A stretch of DNA of 33,309 nt, taken from contig LNFB01000097.1 in the NCBI GenBank assembly GCA_001464385.1, positions 1-33,309 on the forward strand, written 5' to 3'. This DNA is from Deltaproteobacteria bacterium Ga0077550. GTDB taxonomy: Bacteria; Myxococcota_A; Polyangia; Nannocystales; Nannocystaceae. Below are positions 22,265 through 30,196 of the stretch, in pieces. The notes under the pieces were generated by a model. The model saw nothing but the letters and a program-made list of their open reading frames with translations, was not told where the DNA came from and did not search any database. Made by a program: the position numbers and the translations under genes. Within the stretch, counting starts at the first letter, position 1. Each line of letters begins with the position of its first letter.

Positions 22265-23962
22265 TCACCGCCCCGTCGCCCCCACGTACACCGTCACCAG
22301 CGGCACCCCATCCAGCGTGATCACCTCGACCGGCACCGCGGTCCCGAACTGCTCCCACAGCTGGAACTCCCACGTCGCCATGTGCAGCTCGTGGAAGATC
22401 AACCCCGCCTGCGCGCGCGCGATCGGAGTCGAATCCACACCGGCAGGCCACCGCCCCTCGCGGCGATACTGCAGCACCGCGAGCTCGTGCACATCGTGCA
22501 CATACAATCGCGTGCGCCCCTCCAACCACCCTTCCAATTCCTCGCCGCCGGCCCCGAGCTGCGACCCGATCGCGTGCCCCCAGAACCCGCGGCCCAACCC
22601 CAGCTCCGCCCCGCCGCGCGCCCCTCCGGCCAGCGGTGCGTATTGCGACATCCCCACGGGGTGACCGTCGAATGTGCTCACCGCCCCCGGCAACAACACC
22701 ACGACCAGCGCCGCGGGCTGCCACCATTGCGGCCCCCGCACGCGCTTCCATAGCTCCGTCCACGCCCGCGCCGCGAGCAATGCGAAGAACGGATACGCGG
22801 TGATCCAGTGCTTGGTCCCGCCGAAGATCGGCGTCGACGGCAGCGCGATCAACACCAGCGGGAACGCAGCCATCATCGCGAACAGCGCCCCGTCGTGCCG
22901 CGCCCAGCCGTCCGGCAGCGGCACGGTGAACGACCCGGCCCCGACCTCGGTCCGATCGCGGCCCCAATCCGCGCGCAATGCCACGATCGCCCCCGCGACC
23001 ACCAGCAACAACACGACCGTCGGCACCGTCGCCCACGTCATCACGAACGGGTAGCTCACCGGCATCGGCGGTTGGTTGTAGTTCTGCCCGAGGAACTCCA
23101 TGTTGTAATAGGCGTGCTGGCGGTGGAACTCGACGTACTCGAGCACCCGCCCCGCCGGATCCGCCCAGAGCCACGGCCACAGCGCGAACGCGACCAGCGG
23201 CCCCAGGACCGCCATCGACACCAGCGGCAGCCCGATCCACTGCGAAGGCCGCACCACCCGACCGTCGCGCCACTTCGCCCACGCCAGCGCGCCGAAGTGG
23301 TGCATCGCCAGCAGCGGCCCGAGGAACAGCGCGTTGTGCTTCACCGCGATCGCGAGCCCCAGCACCACGCCGACGCCGATGCCCCAGCCGCGGCTGCGCT
23401 GCGCCCGGCGATACGCGAGCACCACCGCCAGGATCGCGGTGGCCACCGGCACGTCGAAGCAGTGCAGGCCCGCGTGGAACGCCACGTGCGGCAGCAGCCC
23501 GAACGCCCCCGCGGCCAACAGCCCCGCCCACACGCCTCCGGTCGCCGATGCGATCGCGAACAGGAGCGCCACCGTGACGCCCGCCAGGATCTGCGCCGGC
23601 AGTCGCATCGCCGCGCCCTCGGTCATCACCGGCAGCGCGCCGCCGTCGTCGACCAGATCCTCCTCCTCGGTGCCGGGGGCCGGAGGCTTCGCCAGCAGCG
23701 CGGCGCTCAGGCCCGCCGCCGACTTCAACAGCGCCGGGTGCTCGTGGTTGACGCGGAAGCGACGATCGCGGCCGGCCTTCGACAGCGCGGCCTTCGGATC
23801 CTCGACCACGTCGGCGAACCACGCCGCGTACTGCCGGCTCGCCGCGAAGTAGATGCCCTCGTCGCGGACGTACCCGACCTCGCGGTGCCCCAGCGCCAGC
23901 AGCAGCGTGGTCAGCAGGCCCAGCGCCGAGGCCAACAGCGCGCGTCGACGAACTTCGGTCAC
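22265..23962 (-). CDS. GT-C type membrane glycosyltransferase (PMT_2-like)
   Basis: A 565-residue integral membrane protein with about ten hydrophobic helices and a soluble C-terminal part (about 450-565). The N-terminus has features of the ArnT/PMT-type GT-C fold: acidic pair Asp34-Glu35 in YVRDEGIYFA after the first helix, and NHEHPALLK (72-80) in the first loop. In the family the acidic residues contact the sugar-phosphate-lipid donor, and the enzyme moves the sugar to an acceptor on the outer face of the membrane. It is the last gene of a five-gene operon. Its GTG overlaps the stop of the previous gene as GTGA. The GT2 enzyme at the head of the operon could make the lipid-linked donor. 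Acceptor unknown. Confidence 0.82.
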   Translation of the reverse strand: MTEVRRRALLASALGLLTTLLLALGHREVGYVRDEGIYFAASRQYAAWFADVVEDPKAALSKAGRDRRFRVNHEHPALLKSAAGLSAALLAKPPAPGTEEEDLVDDGGALPVMTEGAAMRLPAQILAGVTVALLFAIASATGGVWAGLLAAGAFGLLPHVAFHAGLHCFDVPVATAILAVVLAYRRAQRSRGWGIGVGVVLGLAIAVKHNALFLGPLLAMHHFGALAWAKWRDGRVVRPSQWIGLPLVSMAVLGPLVAFALWPWLWADPAGRVLEYVEFHRQHAYYNMEFLGQNYNQPPMPVSYPFVMTWATVPTVVLLLVVAGAIVALRADWGRDRTEVGAGSFTVPLPDGWARHDGALFAMMAAFPLVLIALPSTPIFGGTKHWITAYPFFALLAARAWTELWKRVRGPQWWQPAALVVVLLPGAVSTFDGHPVGMSQYAPLAGGARGGAELGLGRGFWGHAIGSQLGAGGEELEGWLEGRTRLYVHDVHELAVLQYRREGRWPAGVDSTPIARAQAGLIFHELHMATWEFQLWEQFGTAVPVEVITLDGVPLVTVYVGATGR

Positions 23963-24885
23963 GGCGACCTCGCGATCGTGCGGACCTCGACGCAGGGGAT
24001 CCGCGTCGGCGTGCCGTCGTAGTCCTTCGCGCCGAAGGTGCCCGAGAGCCCCGCCGTGATCTCGATCTCCACCGAATCGATCCCGGGCGTCGTCGCGACC
24101 TCGAAGGGCCACCATCCCTGGCGATCGGTGATCGTCGCGCGGACGACCTCGACGTTGCCCGCGCGCACGACCACGCGCGCCGGCGCGTCGTTGCGCAGCC
24201 GGGCGTTGTAGTCGGACAGCCCGACGTGCCCGCGCAGCACGTCGCCCAGCCGCGCGCTGGGCCACGTCAGCTTCACCATCGTGCCGTCGCTCACCGCGAG
24301 GCCGAGGCAGCTGCGCGGGCGGTAGTCGACCTCGGCGATCCGCGGCTCGACCAGGCCCTCGGCGCAGCGGTGGCTGCCGCGGCCGCGGCACGTGCCCGAG
24401 GCGGTCGCGACCAACAATCCGTGGGGCGCGGCGGTCAGGTGCTCGATCACCGTGCCGGACGCCGGCGACTCCCACGTCGACCACACCAAGGGGCCGAACT
24501 CGGTCGATGCCGCGCGTGTCGGCATCGGAAGGCCCTCGAGGTCCCGGCCGATCGCGGTGGTGCCGTCGTCGCCCCAGCCGAGCATGTGGAAGCGCGGCAC
24601 GCCGTGCAGATCGGCGCGGGTCAGCGAGGGCAGGTACGCGCTCTCGGGCACGTGCAGCCGCGCGACCGGCCCGAGCCAGTCCTGGGCGATGAACACGGGA
24701 TCGGCGTCGTCGCGCGCGTCGAGGGCGGCCGCGAGCTCCGGCCACGCGGCCTCGCCCGGATCGCGGGCGGCCACGACGGCGGCCACCGACTCGATCGCCG
24801 CGACACCGACGATCGCCGCGAGTCCGCGCCGCGCCCAGACCCCGCCCGTCCTCGCATCGGCCGATTGCGGCGTCGGTGCGGTCAC
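23959..24885 (-). CDS. Membrane-anchored periplasmic protein of glycan operon
   Basis: A 308-residue protein with one N-terminal transmembrane helix (about 20-40: GLAAIVGVAAIESVAAVVAA) and a long extracytoplasmic body. Motifs such as DPVFIAQDWLGPVARLHVPE and ADLHGVPRFHMLGWGDDG recall the soluble domains of GT-C-type glycosyltransferases in myxobacterial envelope operons. No catalytic residue is identified. Two cysteine pairs are present (GTCRGRGSHRC and RPRSCLG... PCVEV). Starting at GTG 24885 gives a GTGA overlap with the upstream gene, in keeping with every junction of this operon. Its end overlaps the next gene by 4 nt in the same way. It probably works with the membrane enzymes on both sides, but the role is unknown. 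Confidence 0.7.
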   Translation of the reverse strand: MTAPTPQSADARTGGVWARRGLAAIVGVAAIESVAAVVAARDPGEAAWPELAAALDARDDADPVFIAQDWLGPVARLHVPESAYLPSLTRADLHGVPRFHMLGWGDDGTTAIGRDLEGLPMPTRAASTEFGPLVWSTWESPASGTVIEHLTAAPHGLLVATASGTCRGRGSHRCAEGLVEPRIAEVDYRPRSCLGLAVSDGTMVKLTWPSARLGDVLRGHVGLSDYNARLRNDAPARVVVRAGNVEVVRATITDRQGWWPFEVATTPGIDSVEIEITAGLSGTFGAKDYDGTPTRIPCVEVRTIARSP

Positions 24886-27527
24886 GGCGTGCCCGATCCG
24901 ATCGCGGGCCCGAGGTCGAGATCGAAGCCCATCGGCGGCGGCGAGCGGCCCTCGCTCTCGATCGTCACGACGAGTTCGACGCGCGTGCCGCCCAGCGCGT
25001 CGGTCGGCAGATCGAGGAACACGCGGCCGGGCTGGTGGCGCACGTCGGCGTCGAACAGCGTCGTCGTGCCGGCGGTGCTCGAGGCGTCGATGCGCAGGTG
25101 GTGCTTGCCGTCGCCGCGCATCTTCGCGGCGTCGTCGTCCAGCGCGAACCACCCGGTCAGGCGATCGGGCAGGGACACCGCGGCGAAGCGCACGCTCGCG
25201 TCGGGGTGCTTGGGCGGCGCGTCGTCCTTGCCGGGGATGCGGCGGCGCTGCACGAGGATCGCGGGGTGGATCGCCATGTCGGTCTTGAGCGGTCCGGCCG
25301 CGGCGAGGGTCGCGGTCGCGTCGCCGTGCTCGAGCCAGCCCACGGCGCGGAGCTCCTCCTTCGCCCGCGCGGCGCCGGTGCGGATCACGAAGAGGAGCCC
25401 GCCGGCGACGACGAGCGCCCCGAGCATCCACGGCCGCACGCGCGGCGCGACGACGGCCTGCGCGGCGAGCAACCACGGCGTCCCGGACGATCGTCGGCAC
25501 TGCTGCACCGAGACGATCGTGAACGCGGCCGCGAGCACCGAGAGCAGCGCGGCGAACACGTCGCGACCTCGCCACCGGTCGTAGTGCAGGCGCCACTGCC
25601 CGTCGGCCGCATCGACGGCGAGCAGCGTCGGCTCGGTGCCGTCGTCGCCGTCGGCCTTGCCGCCGAGCCACGCGCCGCTCTTGCGCTCGGCGATCGTCGC
25701 GTCGGGCCCGTCGCCCACCGCGGGCACCTCGAACCACTCGACCGGCACGCCGTCGCGGGTGAGCGTCCAGCGGGGATATCCCGCGGCGTCGAACACCAGG
25801 CGGTCGCCCTCCGCTGCGCCCTGGACCTCGACGACCACGCCGTCGCCGCTCGCATCGTCCTGCACGACCGAGAGCGTGCCCGCGCCATCGATGCGCGCGG
25901 GCGCCACGGGTTGCCAGCTGCGTCGCTCCCACAGCCGCAGCTGGCCGAAGGTCGCGACCACGGCCGCGTTGCGGACGCTCGCGCGCTTGCGGGTCAGGAC
26001 GTAGCGCACGCCGAGGCGATCGAGCAGCGCGGGCGTGTCGGCCTCGGGCTTGTGCACGAAGTTGTCGCCGGGCGTGAAGCCCTGCTTGTACAGCGGGATC
26101 CCGGTGCGCACAGGCAGATCCATGTACCAGTGCTGGTTGCGGGCCGCGGCGACGGTCATGCGCCAGTTGTGGTCCGCGTCGGCCTCCCACAGCGACCGCA
26201 GGTGCTCGGCCATCGCGTCGTAGTCCGCGGCGAGCTCGGCGTCCTCGGGGTCGACGGCGATCTGCGGCCGACCGACGGCGGCCTTCTCCATCACCGCGGC
26301 TTGCCCGACGCCCGCCCACGCGACCAGTGCGATCGCGGCGGCGATCGGCACGCCCGCGAGCGCGCGCGCCCGACCGCGCTGCCACCACGTCCAGGCCCAC
26401 GCGCAGGGCAGCGCCACCGCGGCCGCGCCGGCGAGGAACAGGGCGGGCTTGCTCGCGATCAGGAACCGCTGCCACTGCATCTGCCCGAACGCCGGATCGA
26501 AGAGATCCAGCCGCAGGCGCCACAGCGTGTCGGCCGAGGTCCATACCCACAGCGCGAGGCCCGACGCGACGATCGCCCGCGCGCCGTCGCTGCCGCGCAC
26601 GGCGACGAGCCCGAGGCCCAGCACGATCATGGCGCTCATGCCCGCGGGCATGCCCTGGGTCAGGTGGCCGCGCCACGCCTCGTCGATCATCCACTGCAGC
26701 GGCTGCCACAGCCAGCCGTAGCTGACCATCCACCCGCGCATCGCCATCATCGGCAGCACCCACCACGCCGCGAGCGCGAAGCCGAGGCCCAGCGCCGCGC
26801 CGACGACGAACGCGACCTCGCCGAAGCGCGCGCGTCGACGCAGGCCGACGATCGCCAGCACGATCGCGCCGGTCAGCACGAGCACCGGCAGGCTGATCTG
26901 GTGGGCGAGCATCGCCCCCGCGGCGGCGAGGCCAGCCCGCACCACGGCGCGCACGCGGGCGCGACCGTTGGCCTCGAGCGCCGCGAGGATCTCGGCCAAC
27001 GCGAGGAACGTCATCGAATTGGCCAGCGCCTGCGGCCACACCCCGTAGTCCACGGTGTAGATCCAGCCGCCCTCGCGGTAGGCCCCCGCGTCGACGAGGA
27101 TCGCGATGCCGCCCACGAGGCCCGCGATGGGGCCGCCGACCGGGCCGAACCCGCAGACGTTCGCCAGGCGGATCATCACCCAGCCCTGCGAGACGAACAC
27201 CACCGTGAACGCCAGCGCGTAGGCCTGGTGCCAGTCGAGCAGCCCGAGGCCGAGCACGCGCAGCGCGACGACCAGCGCGTCGCCGAGGATCGGATAGAGC
27301 TCGCCGATCGGCGTGCCGAAGAACCACACCTCGCTGTAGCCGCGGGGGCTGCCCTCGGCGAGGAACTGCGCCCACATCCACGCGCGCGTGAGGTGGACGG
27401 TGTGGTCCTTGGACAGCGGCGCCGCGCCGGTGGGCACCGGCCACAGGAGCGCGAGCCCGACGATCGTGACGATCGCGAACACGGCCAGGCGAACCCAGCG
27501 GGTGTGGGGCGAGGGGGCGTCGGTCAT
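24882..27527 (-). CDS. Large polytopic membrane protein, PTPS-related/GT-C-like
   Basis: An 881-residue integral membrane protein. About eleven hydrophobic helices fill residues 10-420. An extracytoplasmic domain follows (about 430-640), then two more helices (about 650-725, including LSVLAAAFTIVSV and MLGALVVAGGLLFVI) and a C-terminal beta-rich domain ending near 881. The N-terminal loop LSKDHTVHLTRAWMWAQ and GTPIGELYPILGD resemble large membrane proteins annotated as '6-pyruvoyl-tetrahydropterin synthase-related', a misleading name for a GT-C-like group. It probably transfers or handles a lipid-linked sugar, but no donor site is secure. ATG 27527 overlaps the methyltransferase stop as ATGA. 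It sits third in the five-gene operon. Confidence 0.78.
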   Translation of the reverse strand: MTDAPSPHTRWVRLAVFAIVTIVGLALLWPVPTGAAPLSKDHTVHLTRAWMWAQFLAEGSPRGYSEVWFFGTPIGELYPILGDALVVALRVLGLGLLDWHQAYALAFTVVFVSQGWVMIRLANVCGFGPVGGPIAGLVGGIAILVDAGAYREGGWIYTVDYGVWPQALANSMTFLALAEILAALEANGRARVRAVVRAGLAAAGAMLAHQISLPVLVLTGAIVLAIVGLRRRARFGEVAFVVGAALGLGFALAAWWVLPMMAMRGWMVSYGWLWQPLQWMIDEAWRGHLTQGMPAGMSAMIVLGLGLVAVRGSDGARAIVASGLALWVWTSADTLWRLRLDLFDPAFGQMQWQRFLIASKPALFLAGAAAVALPCAWAWTWWQRGRARALAGVPIAAAIALVAWAGVGQAAVMEKAAVGRPQIAVDPEDAELAADYDAMAEHLRSLWEADADHNWRMTVAAARNQHWYMDLPVRTGIPLYKQGFTPGDNFVHKPEADTPALLDRLGVRYVLTRKRASVRNAAVVATFGQLRLWERRSWQPVAPARIDGAGTLSVVQDDASGDGVVVEVQGAAEGDRLVFDAAGYPRWTLTRDGVPVEWFEVPAVGDGPDATIAERKSGAWLGGKADGDDGTEPTLLAVDAADGQWRLHYDRWRGRDVFAALLSVLAAAFTIVSVQQCRRSSGTPWLLAAQAVVAPRVRPWMLGALVVAGGLLFVIRTGAARAKEELRAVGWLEHGDATATLAAAGPLKTDMAIHPAILVQRRRIPGKDDAPPKHPDASVRFAAVSLPDRLTGWFALDDDAAKMRGDGKHHLRIDASSTAGTTTLFDADVRHQPGRVFLDLPTDALGGTRVELVVTIESEGRSPPPMGFDLDLGPAIGSGTP

Positions 27528-28141
27528 CGCGAGGGCTCACCCAGGAGGATCGTCCACGGCAGCGGCGTGCGCCGCTCGAGCACCCGCAGCTCGGTCTGCG
27601 CCAGCTCGACGAGCGAGCGCCGCGTGAAGTGCTGGATGTGGCCTGGCGTGTTGCCGAGGTCCGCGAGGTAGCGGCCGCGCAGCATGTTCATGGCGCGCCA
27701 CACCGGATCCCACGGCGTGCTGATGAGCACCCTTCGGTCGGCGACGCGCGCGAGCTCGGCGAGGCCGCGGCGCGGATCCTCGAGGTGCTCGAGGACCTCG
27801 CAGCAGACCACGACGTCGAAGCTGCGGGCCGCGAACGGCAGCTCGTAGATCGACGCCTGCACGAACTCGATCGCGGGGTCGAGGCCGGGCGCGACGCGGT
27901 CGAGCTCGAGGTCGCAGGCGACGAAGCGCACGGGCCGGGGCCCGCAGCCCAGCAGGTGCTGCGCGAGGCGGCCCTCGCCGCAGCCGACCTCGAGCACGGT
28001 GCGCGCGCGCGTGCCGGCGTAGAGATCGCCGACCGCCCCGAGGAAGCCGCGCATGAGCGCGCGCGCGATCGGGTTCTTGGTCCCGTACTTGTCGTAGTGG
28101 TTGCCGACGATGTTGTCGGCGGTGGAAGGCATCGGGCTCAC
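27524..28141 (-). CDS. Class I SAM-dependent methyltransferase
   Basis: A 205-residue cytoplasmic enzyme with a Rossmann-type SAM-binding fold. Motif I is VLEVGCGEGRLAQHLL, followed by the acidic ribose-binding turn FVACDLELDR, then FVQASIYELPF and VVVCCEVLEHLEDP (motif IV). These are typical of small-molecule methyltransferases of the Methyltransf_11/25 group, which modify sugars, lipids or quinones. The neighbours suggest a glycan or lipid-linked sugar as substrate (inference). GTG 28141 is chosen because it gives the GTGA overlap seen at the other junctions of the operon; ATG 28132 is three codons downstream and equally readable. It ends in an ATGA overlap with the large membrane protein gene. 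Confidence 0.85.
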   Translation of the reverse strand: MSPMPSTADNIVGNHYDKYGTKNPIARALMRGFLGAVGDLYAGTRARTVLEVGCGEGRLAQHLLGCGPRPVRFVACDLELDRVAPGLDPAIEFVQASIYELPFAARSFDVVVCCEVLEHLEDPRRGLAELARVADRRVLISTPWDPVWRAMNMLRGRYLADLGNTPGHIQHFTRRSLVELAQTELRVLERRTPLPWTILLGEPSR

Positions 28142-29247
28142 GCCGGGTGCCCCGTGCGCTTGGGGGGCGCGGGCAGGGCGGGCGCCTCGTCGCCCGGCAC
28201 CACGGCCAGGGGCGCGGCCGGCATCCAGCGCGCCGCGCCGGTGGACTCGATGCCCTCGAGGCTCGGCGGTTCGTCGGTCGCGGCGCGGGCGCCGACCTGC
28301 GCCCCCACCTGGGCATCCAGCCGACGCACGCGCAGCAGCACCTCTTCGGTGAGCCGCCGGTTGGTCGCCAGCAGATCGCCGATCAACGCCATCAACGCGA
28401 CGAGGATCGACAGCACCACCGCGCCGACGCCCACCATCAACGACTGCATGTGCCCGCTGTAGTCGGGGTCCTGCACGAAGTAGTAGAGGAACCGCAGGCC
28501 GAGCGCAGAGCCGAACAGGAACAGCGCGATCGCCAGGAACCCGAAGGTCTGCACCGGCCAGTAGAGGTTGTACGCGCGCAGGATCACCGCGCCGTTGCGG
28601 CGGACGTACTCGAAGACCGAGCCGAACAGCCGCGACTCGCGGGCCTTGGCGTTGGTCTGGATGCGGACGTTCTCGATCGCCAGGCCAAGCTGGCCGGCGT
28701 GGATGATCGTCTCGAGCGTGTACGTGAAGCGGTTGTGCACGAACAGCGCCGCGGCCGCGCGCCGCGACAGCGCCCGGAAGCCGCTCGTGGAATCGGCCAC
28801 CGCGGTGCCCGAGGCCCGCCGCACGACCCGCGAGCCCCAGCGCTGCAGCACCCGCTTGAGGAACGAGAAGTGCGCGATGCGATCGGTCTGCCGGTCGCCG
28901 ATGACGATGTCCGCGCGGCCCTCGAGGATCGGGGCGACCAGCGCCGCGATGTCCGTGCCGCGGTACTGGTTGTCGGCGTCGGTGTTGACGACGACGTCGG
29001 CGCCGAGCCGCACGCACGCGTCGAGGCCGGCCATGTGCGCCGCCGCCAGGCCGCGGTTGCGGGGGAATCGCACCAGGTGGTGCACGCCGAGCGTGCGGGC
29101 GAGATCGGAGGTGCCGTCGGTGCTGCCGTCGTCGATGACGAGCACCTCGATGCTGTCGACGCCCGGGATCGTGCGCGGCAGGTCGGCGACGGTCTGGGCG
29201 AGCCACTCGCGCTCGTTCAGGCACGGGATCTGGATGATGAGGCGCAC
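28138..29247 (-). CDS. GT2 glycosyltransferase, DPM synthase-like
   Basis: A 369-residue enzyme. Residues 1-225 are a family 2 glycosyltransferase domain: IIQIPCLNERE at the N-terminus, VLVIDDGSTDGT (36-46), NRGLAAAHMAGLD, and the metal-binding DAD (90-92) in VVNTDADNQY. GDRQTDR and SGFRALSRRAA follow as expected for dolichol-phosphate-mannose-synthase-like enzymes. Two C-terminal helices (about 231-257 and 267-290) anchor it, then a cytoplasmic tail rich in Ala and Arg. Such enzymes attach a sugar from a nucleotide donor to polyprenyl phosphate. It heads the operon, so it probably supplies the donor for the GT-C enzymes downstream (inference). GTG 29247 fits the family N-terminus and follows a GAAGG ribosome-site-like stretch. 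Confidence 0.88.
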   Translation of the reverse strand: MRLIIQIPCLNEREWLAQTVADLPRTIPGVDSIEVLVIDDGSTDGTSDLARTLGVHHLVRFPRNRGLAAAHMAGLDACVRLGADVVVNTDADNQYRGTDIAALVAPILEGRADIVIGDRQTDRIAHFSFLKRVLQRWGSRVVRRASGTAVADSTSGFRALSRRAAAALFVHNRFTYTLETIIHAGQLGLAIENVRIQTNAKARESRLFGSVFEYVRRNGAVILRAYNLYWPVQTFGFLAIALFLFGSALGLRFLYYFVQDPDYSGHMQSLMVGVGAVVLSILVALMALIGDLLATNRRLTEEVLLRVRRLDAQVGAQVGARAATDEPPSLEGIESTGAARWMPAAPLAVVPGDEAPALPAPPKRTGHPA

Positions 29248-29262
29248 GCCTTCGTTGTTGCG

Positions 29263-29268
29263 GTTGTA
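29263..29268 (-). promoter_or_regulatory. Weak candidate -10 (TACAAC) for glycan operon
   Basis: GGTACAAC lies 15 nt before the GTG at 29247. A start about 7 nt later would leave a leader of roughly 8 nt that contains GAAGG. It lies in the 72-base gap between divergent genes. No -35 is clear. Confidence 0.25.
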
Positions 29269-29319
29269 CCACGGCCGCTCGGCTTGCCGCGGGGGTTGGG
29301 CCGGTCACACTCTTCGCCG

Positions 29320-30147
29320 GTGCACACGCTCGACGCCCCGACCGCGGTTCGCCCCTGGGCCGCCGTTCCCCCGCTGGCCGCCGTTCTCCGGCGGGCCGCC
29401 GTTCTCCCGCTGGTTGCGCTCGGCGTCCTCGCCGTGGCCTGCGCCGAGCCGAGCGCCGCGACCCCGCACGGCGCCGAACCGCCGCCGTCGGTCGACCCGA
29501 TCGCACCCGCGGCGGATACGGCGGTCCCACCGTCTCCGGCGCCCGAGGGGACGTTCGAGGGCCGCACGATCGCGCCGACGATGAGCCACCTCGGCGCCGA
29601 CTGGTTGACGCGGCCCGAGCGGATCACCGAGGAGGATCCCGATGCGCTGCACGCCGCGCTCGCGGTGCGGCCGGGGCAGACGGCGTGCGACGTCGGGGCC
29701 GGCAACGGCTACCACACGGTCCGGCTCGCGCGGGGCGTCGGGCCGCGGGGCCGCGTGGTCGCCAGCGATCTGCAGCCCGAGATGCTCGAGCTGCTGCGCG
29801 AGCGTGTCGCCGCCGAGGGGCTCACCAACGTCGTGCCGGTCGCGGCGACCGACGGCGATCCGGGGCTGCCCGCGGGCGGCTGCGATCTGATCCTGCTCGT
29901 CGACGTCTATCACGAGCTCGCCGCGCCCGAGGCCGCGCTGGCGGCGATGCGGGCCGCGCTCGCGCGCGGCGGACGCATCGCGCTGGTCGAGTTCCGCGGC
30001 GAGGATCCGGCGGTGCCGATCAAGCCCGAGCACAAGATGACGGTCGCGCAGGTGCGGCGCGAGCTCGAGCCGCGCGGCTTCCGGCTCGCGCAGCGGTTCG
30101 ACGGCTTGCCGTGGCAGCACCTGCTCGTGTTCGAGCGGGCGCCCTAG
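29320..30147 (+). CDS. Exported SAM-methyltransferase-like lipoprotein
   Basis: A 275-residue protein. Residues 20-40 form a signal peptide (LVALGVLAVA before Cys41), followed by a Pro/Ala-rich linker to about 75. From 85 on it is a class I methyltransferase: MSHLGADWLTRPER, motif I VGAGNGYHTVRLA, VASDLQPEMLELL and LILLVDVYHELAAPEA. The same layout, a signal sequence before a 'GADWLxRxER' methyltransferase, is seen in many bacteria. This is odd, because SAM is not expected outside the cytoplasm. An internal ATG at 29581 would give a purely cytoplasmic form of 188 residues. GTG 29320 is chosen because it includes a good signal peptide. It is divergent from the glycan operon. Confidence 0.75.
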   Translation: MHTLDAPTAVRPWAAVPPLAAVLRRAAVLPLVALGVLAVACAEPSAATPHGAEPPPSVDPIAPAADTAVPPSPAPEGTFEGRTIAPTMSHLGADWLTRPERITEEDPDALHAALAVRPGQTACDVGAGNGYHTVRLARGVGPRGRVVASDLQPEMLELLRERVAAEGLTNVVPVAATDGDPGLPAGGCDLILLVDVYHELAAPEAALAAMRAALARGGRIALVEFRGEDPAVPIKPEHKMTVAQVRRELEPRGFRLAQRFDGLPWQHLLVFERAP

Positions 30148-30170
30148 GAGCCGAGCGGGCGCCGTAGGAG
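30132..30170. repeat. Imperfect 19-bp direct repeat at gene end
   Basis: CGAGCGGGCGCCCTAGGAG (30132-30150) is repeated as CGAGCGGGCGCCGTAGGAG (30152-30170), one mismatch, 20-base period. The first copy contains the stop codon of the methyltransferase-like gene. It looks like a small tandem duplication. Confidence 0.7.
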
Positions 30171-30181
30171 CGGGCCTCGGC

Positions 30182-30187
30182 TATGCT
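30182..30187 (+). promoter_or_regulatory. Candidate -10 (TATGCT) for helicase gene
   Basis: GCTATGCT is followed by 9 nt and then the ATG at 30197. The upstream bases match those at the leaderless-type sites, but the spacing is longer. No -35 and no ribosome site are visible. Confidence 0.4.
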
Positions 30188-30196
30188 CCCGGGCCG

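Noticed and set aside
24876..27671. A 931-codon open frame on the plus strand opposite the large membrane protein
   Set aside because: The translation is dominated by Arg, His and Ala with no motif, while the opposite strand encodes a clear polytopic membrane protein with coupled neighbours.
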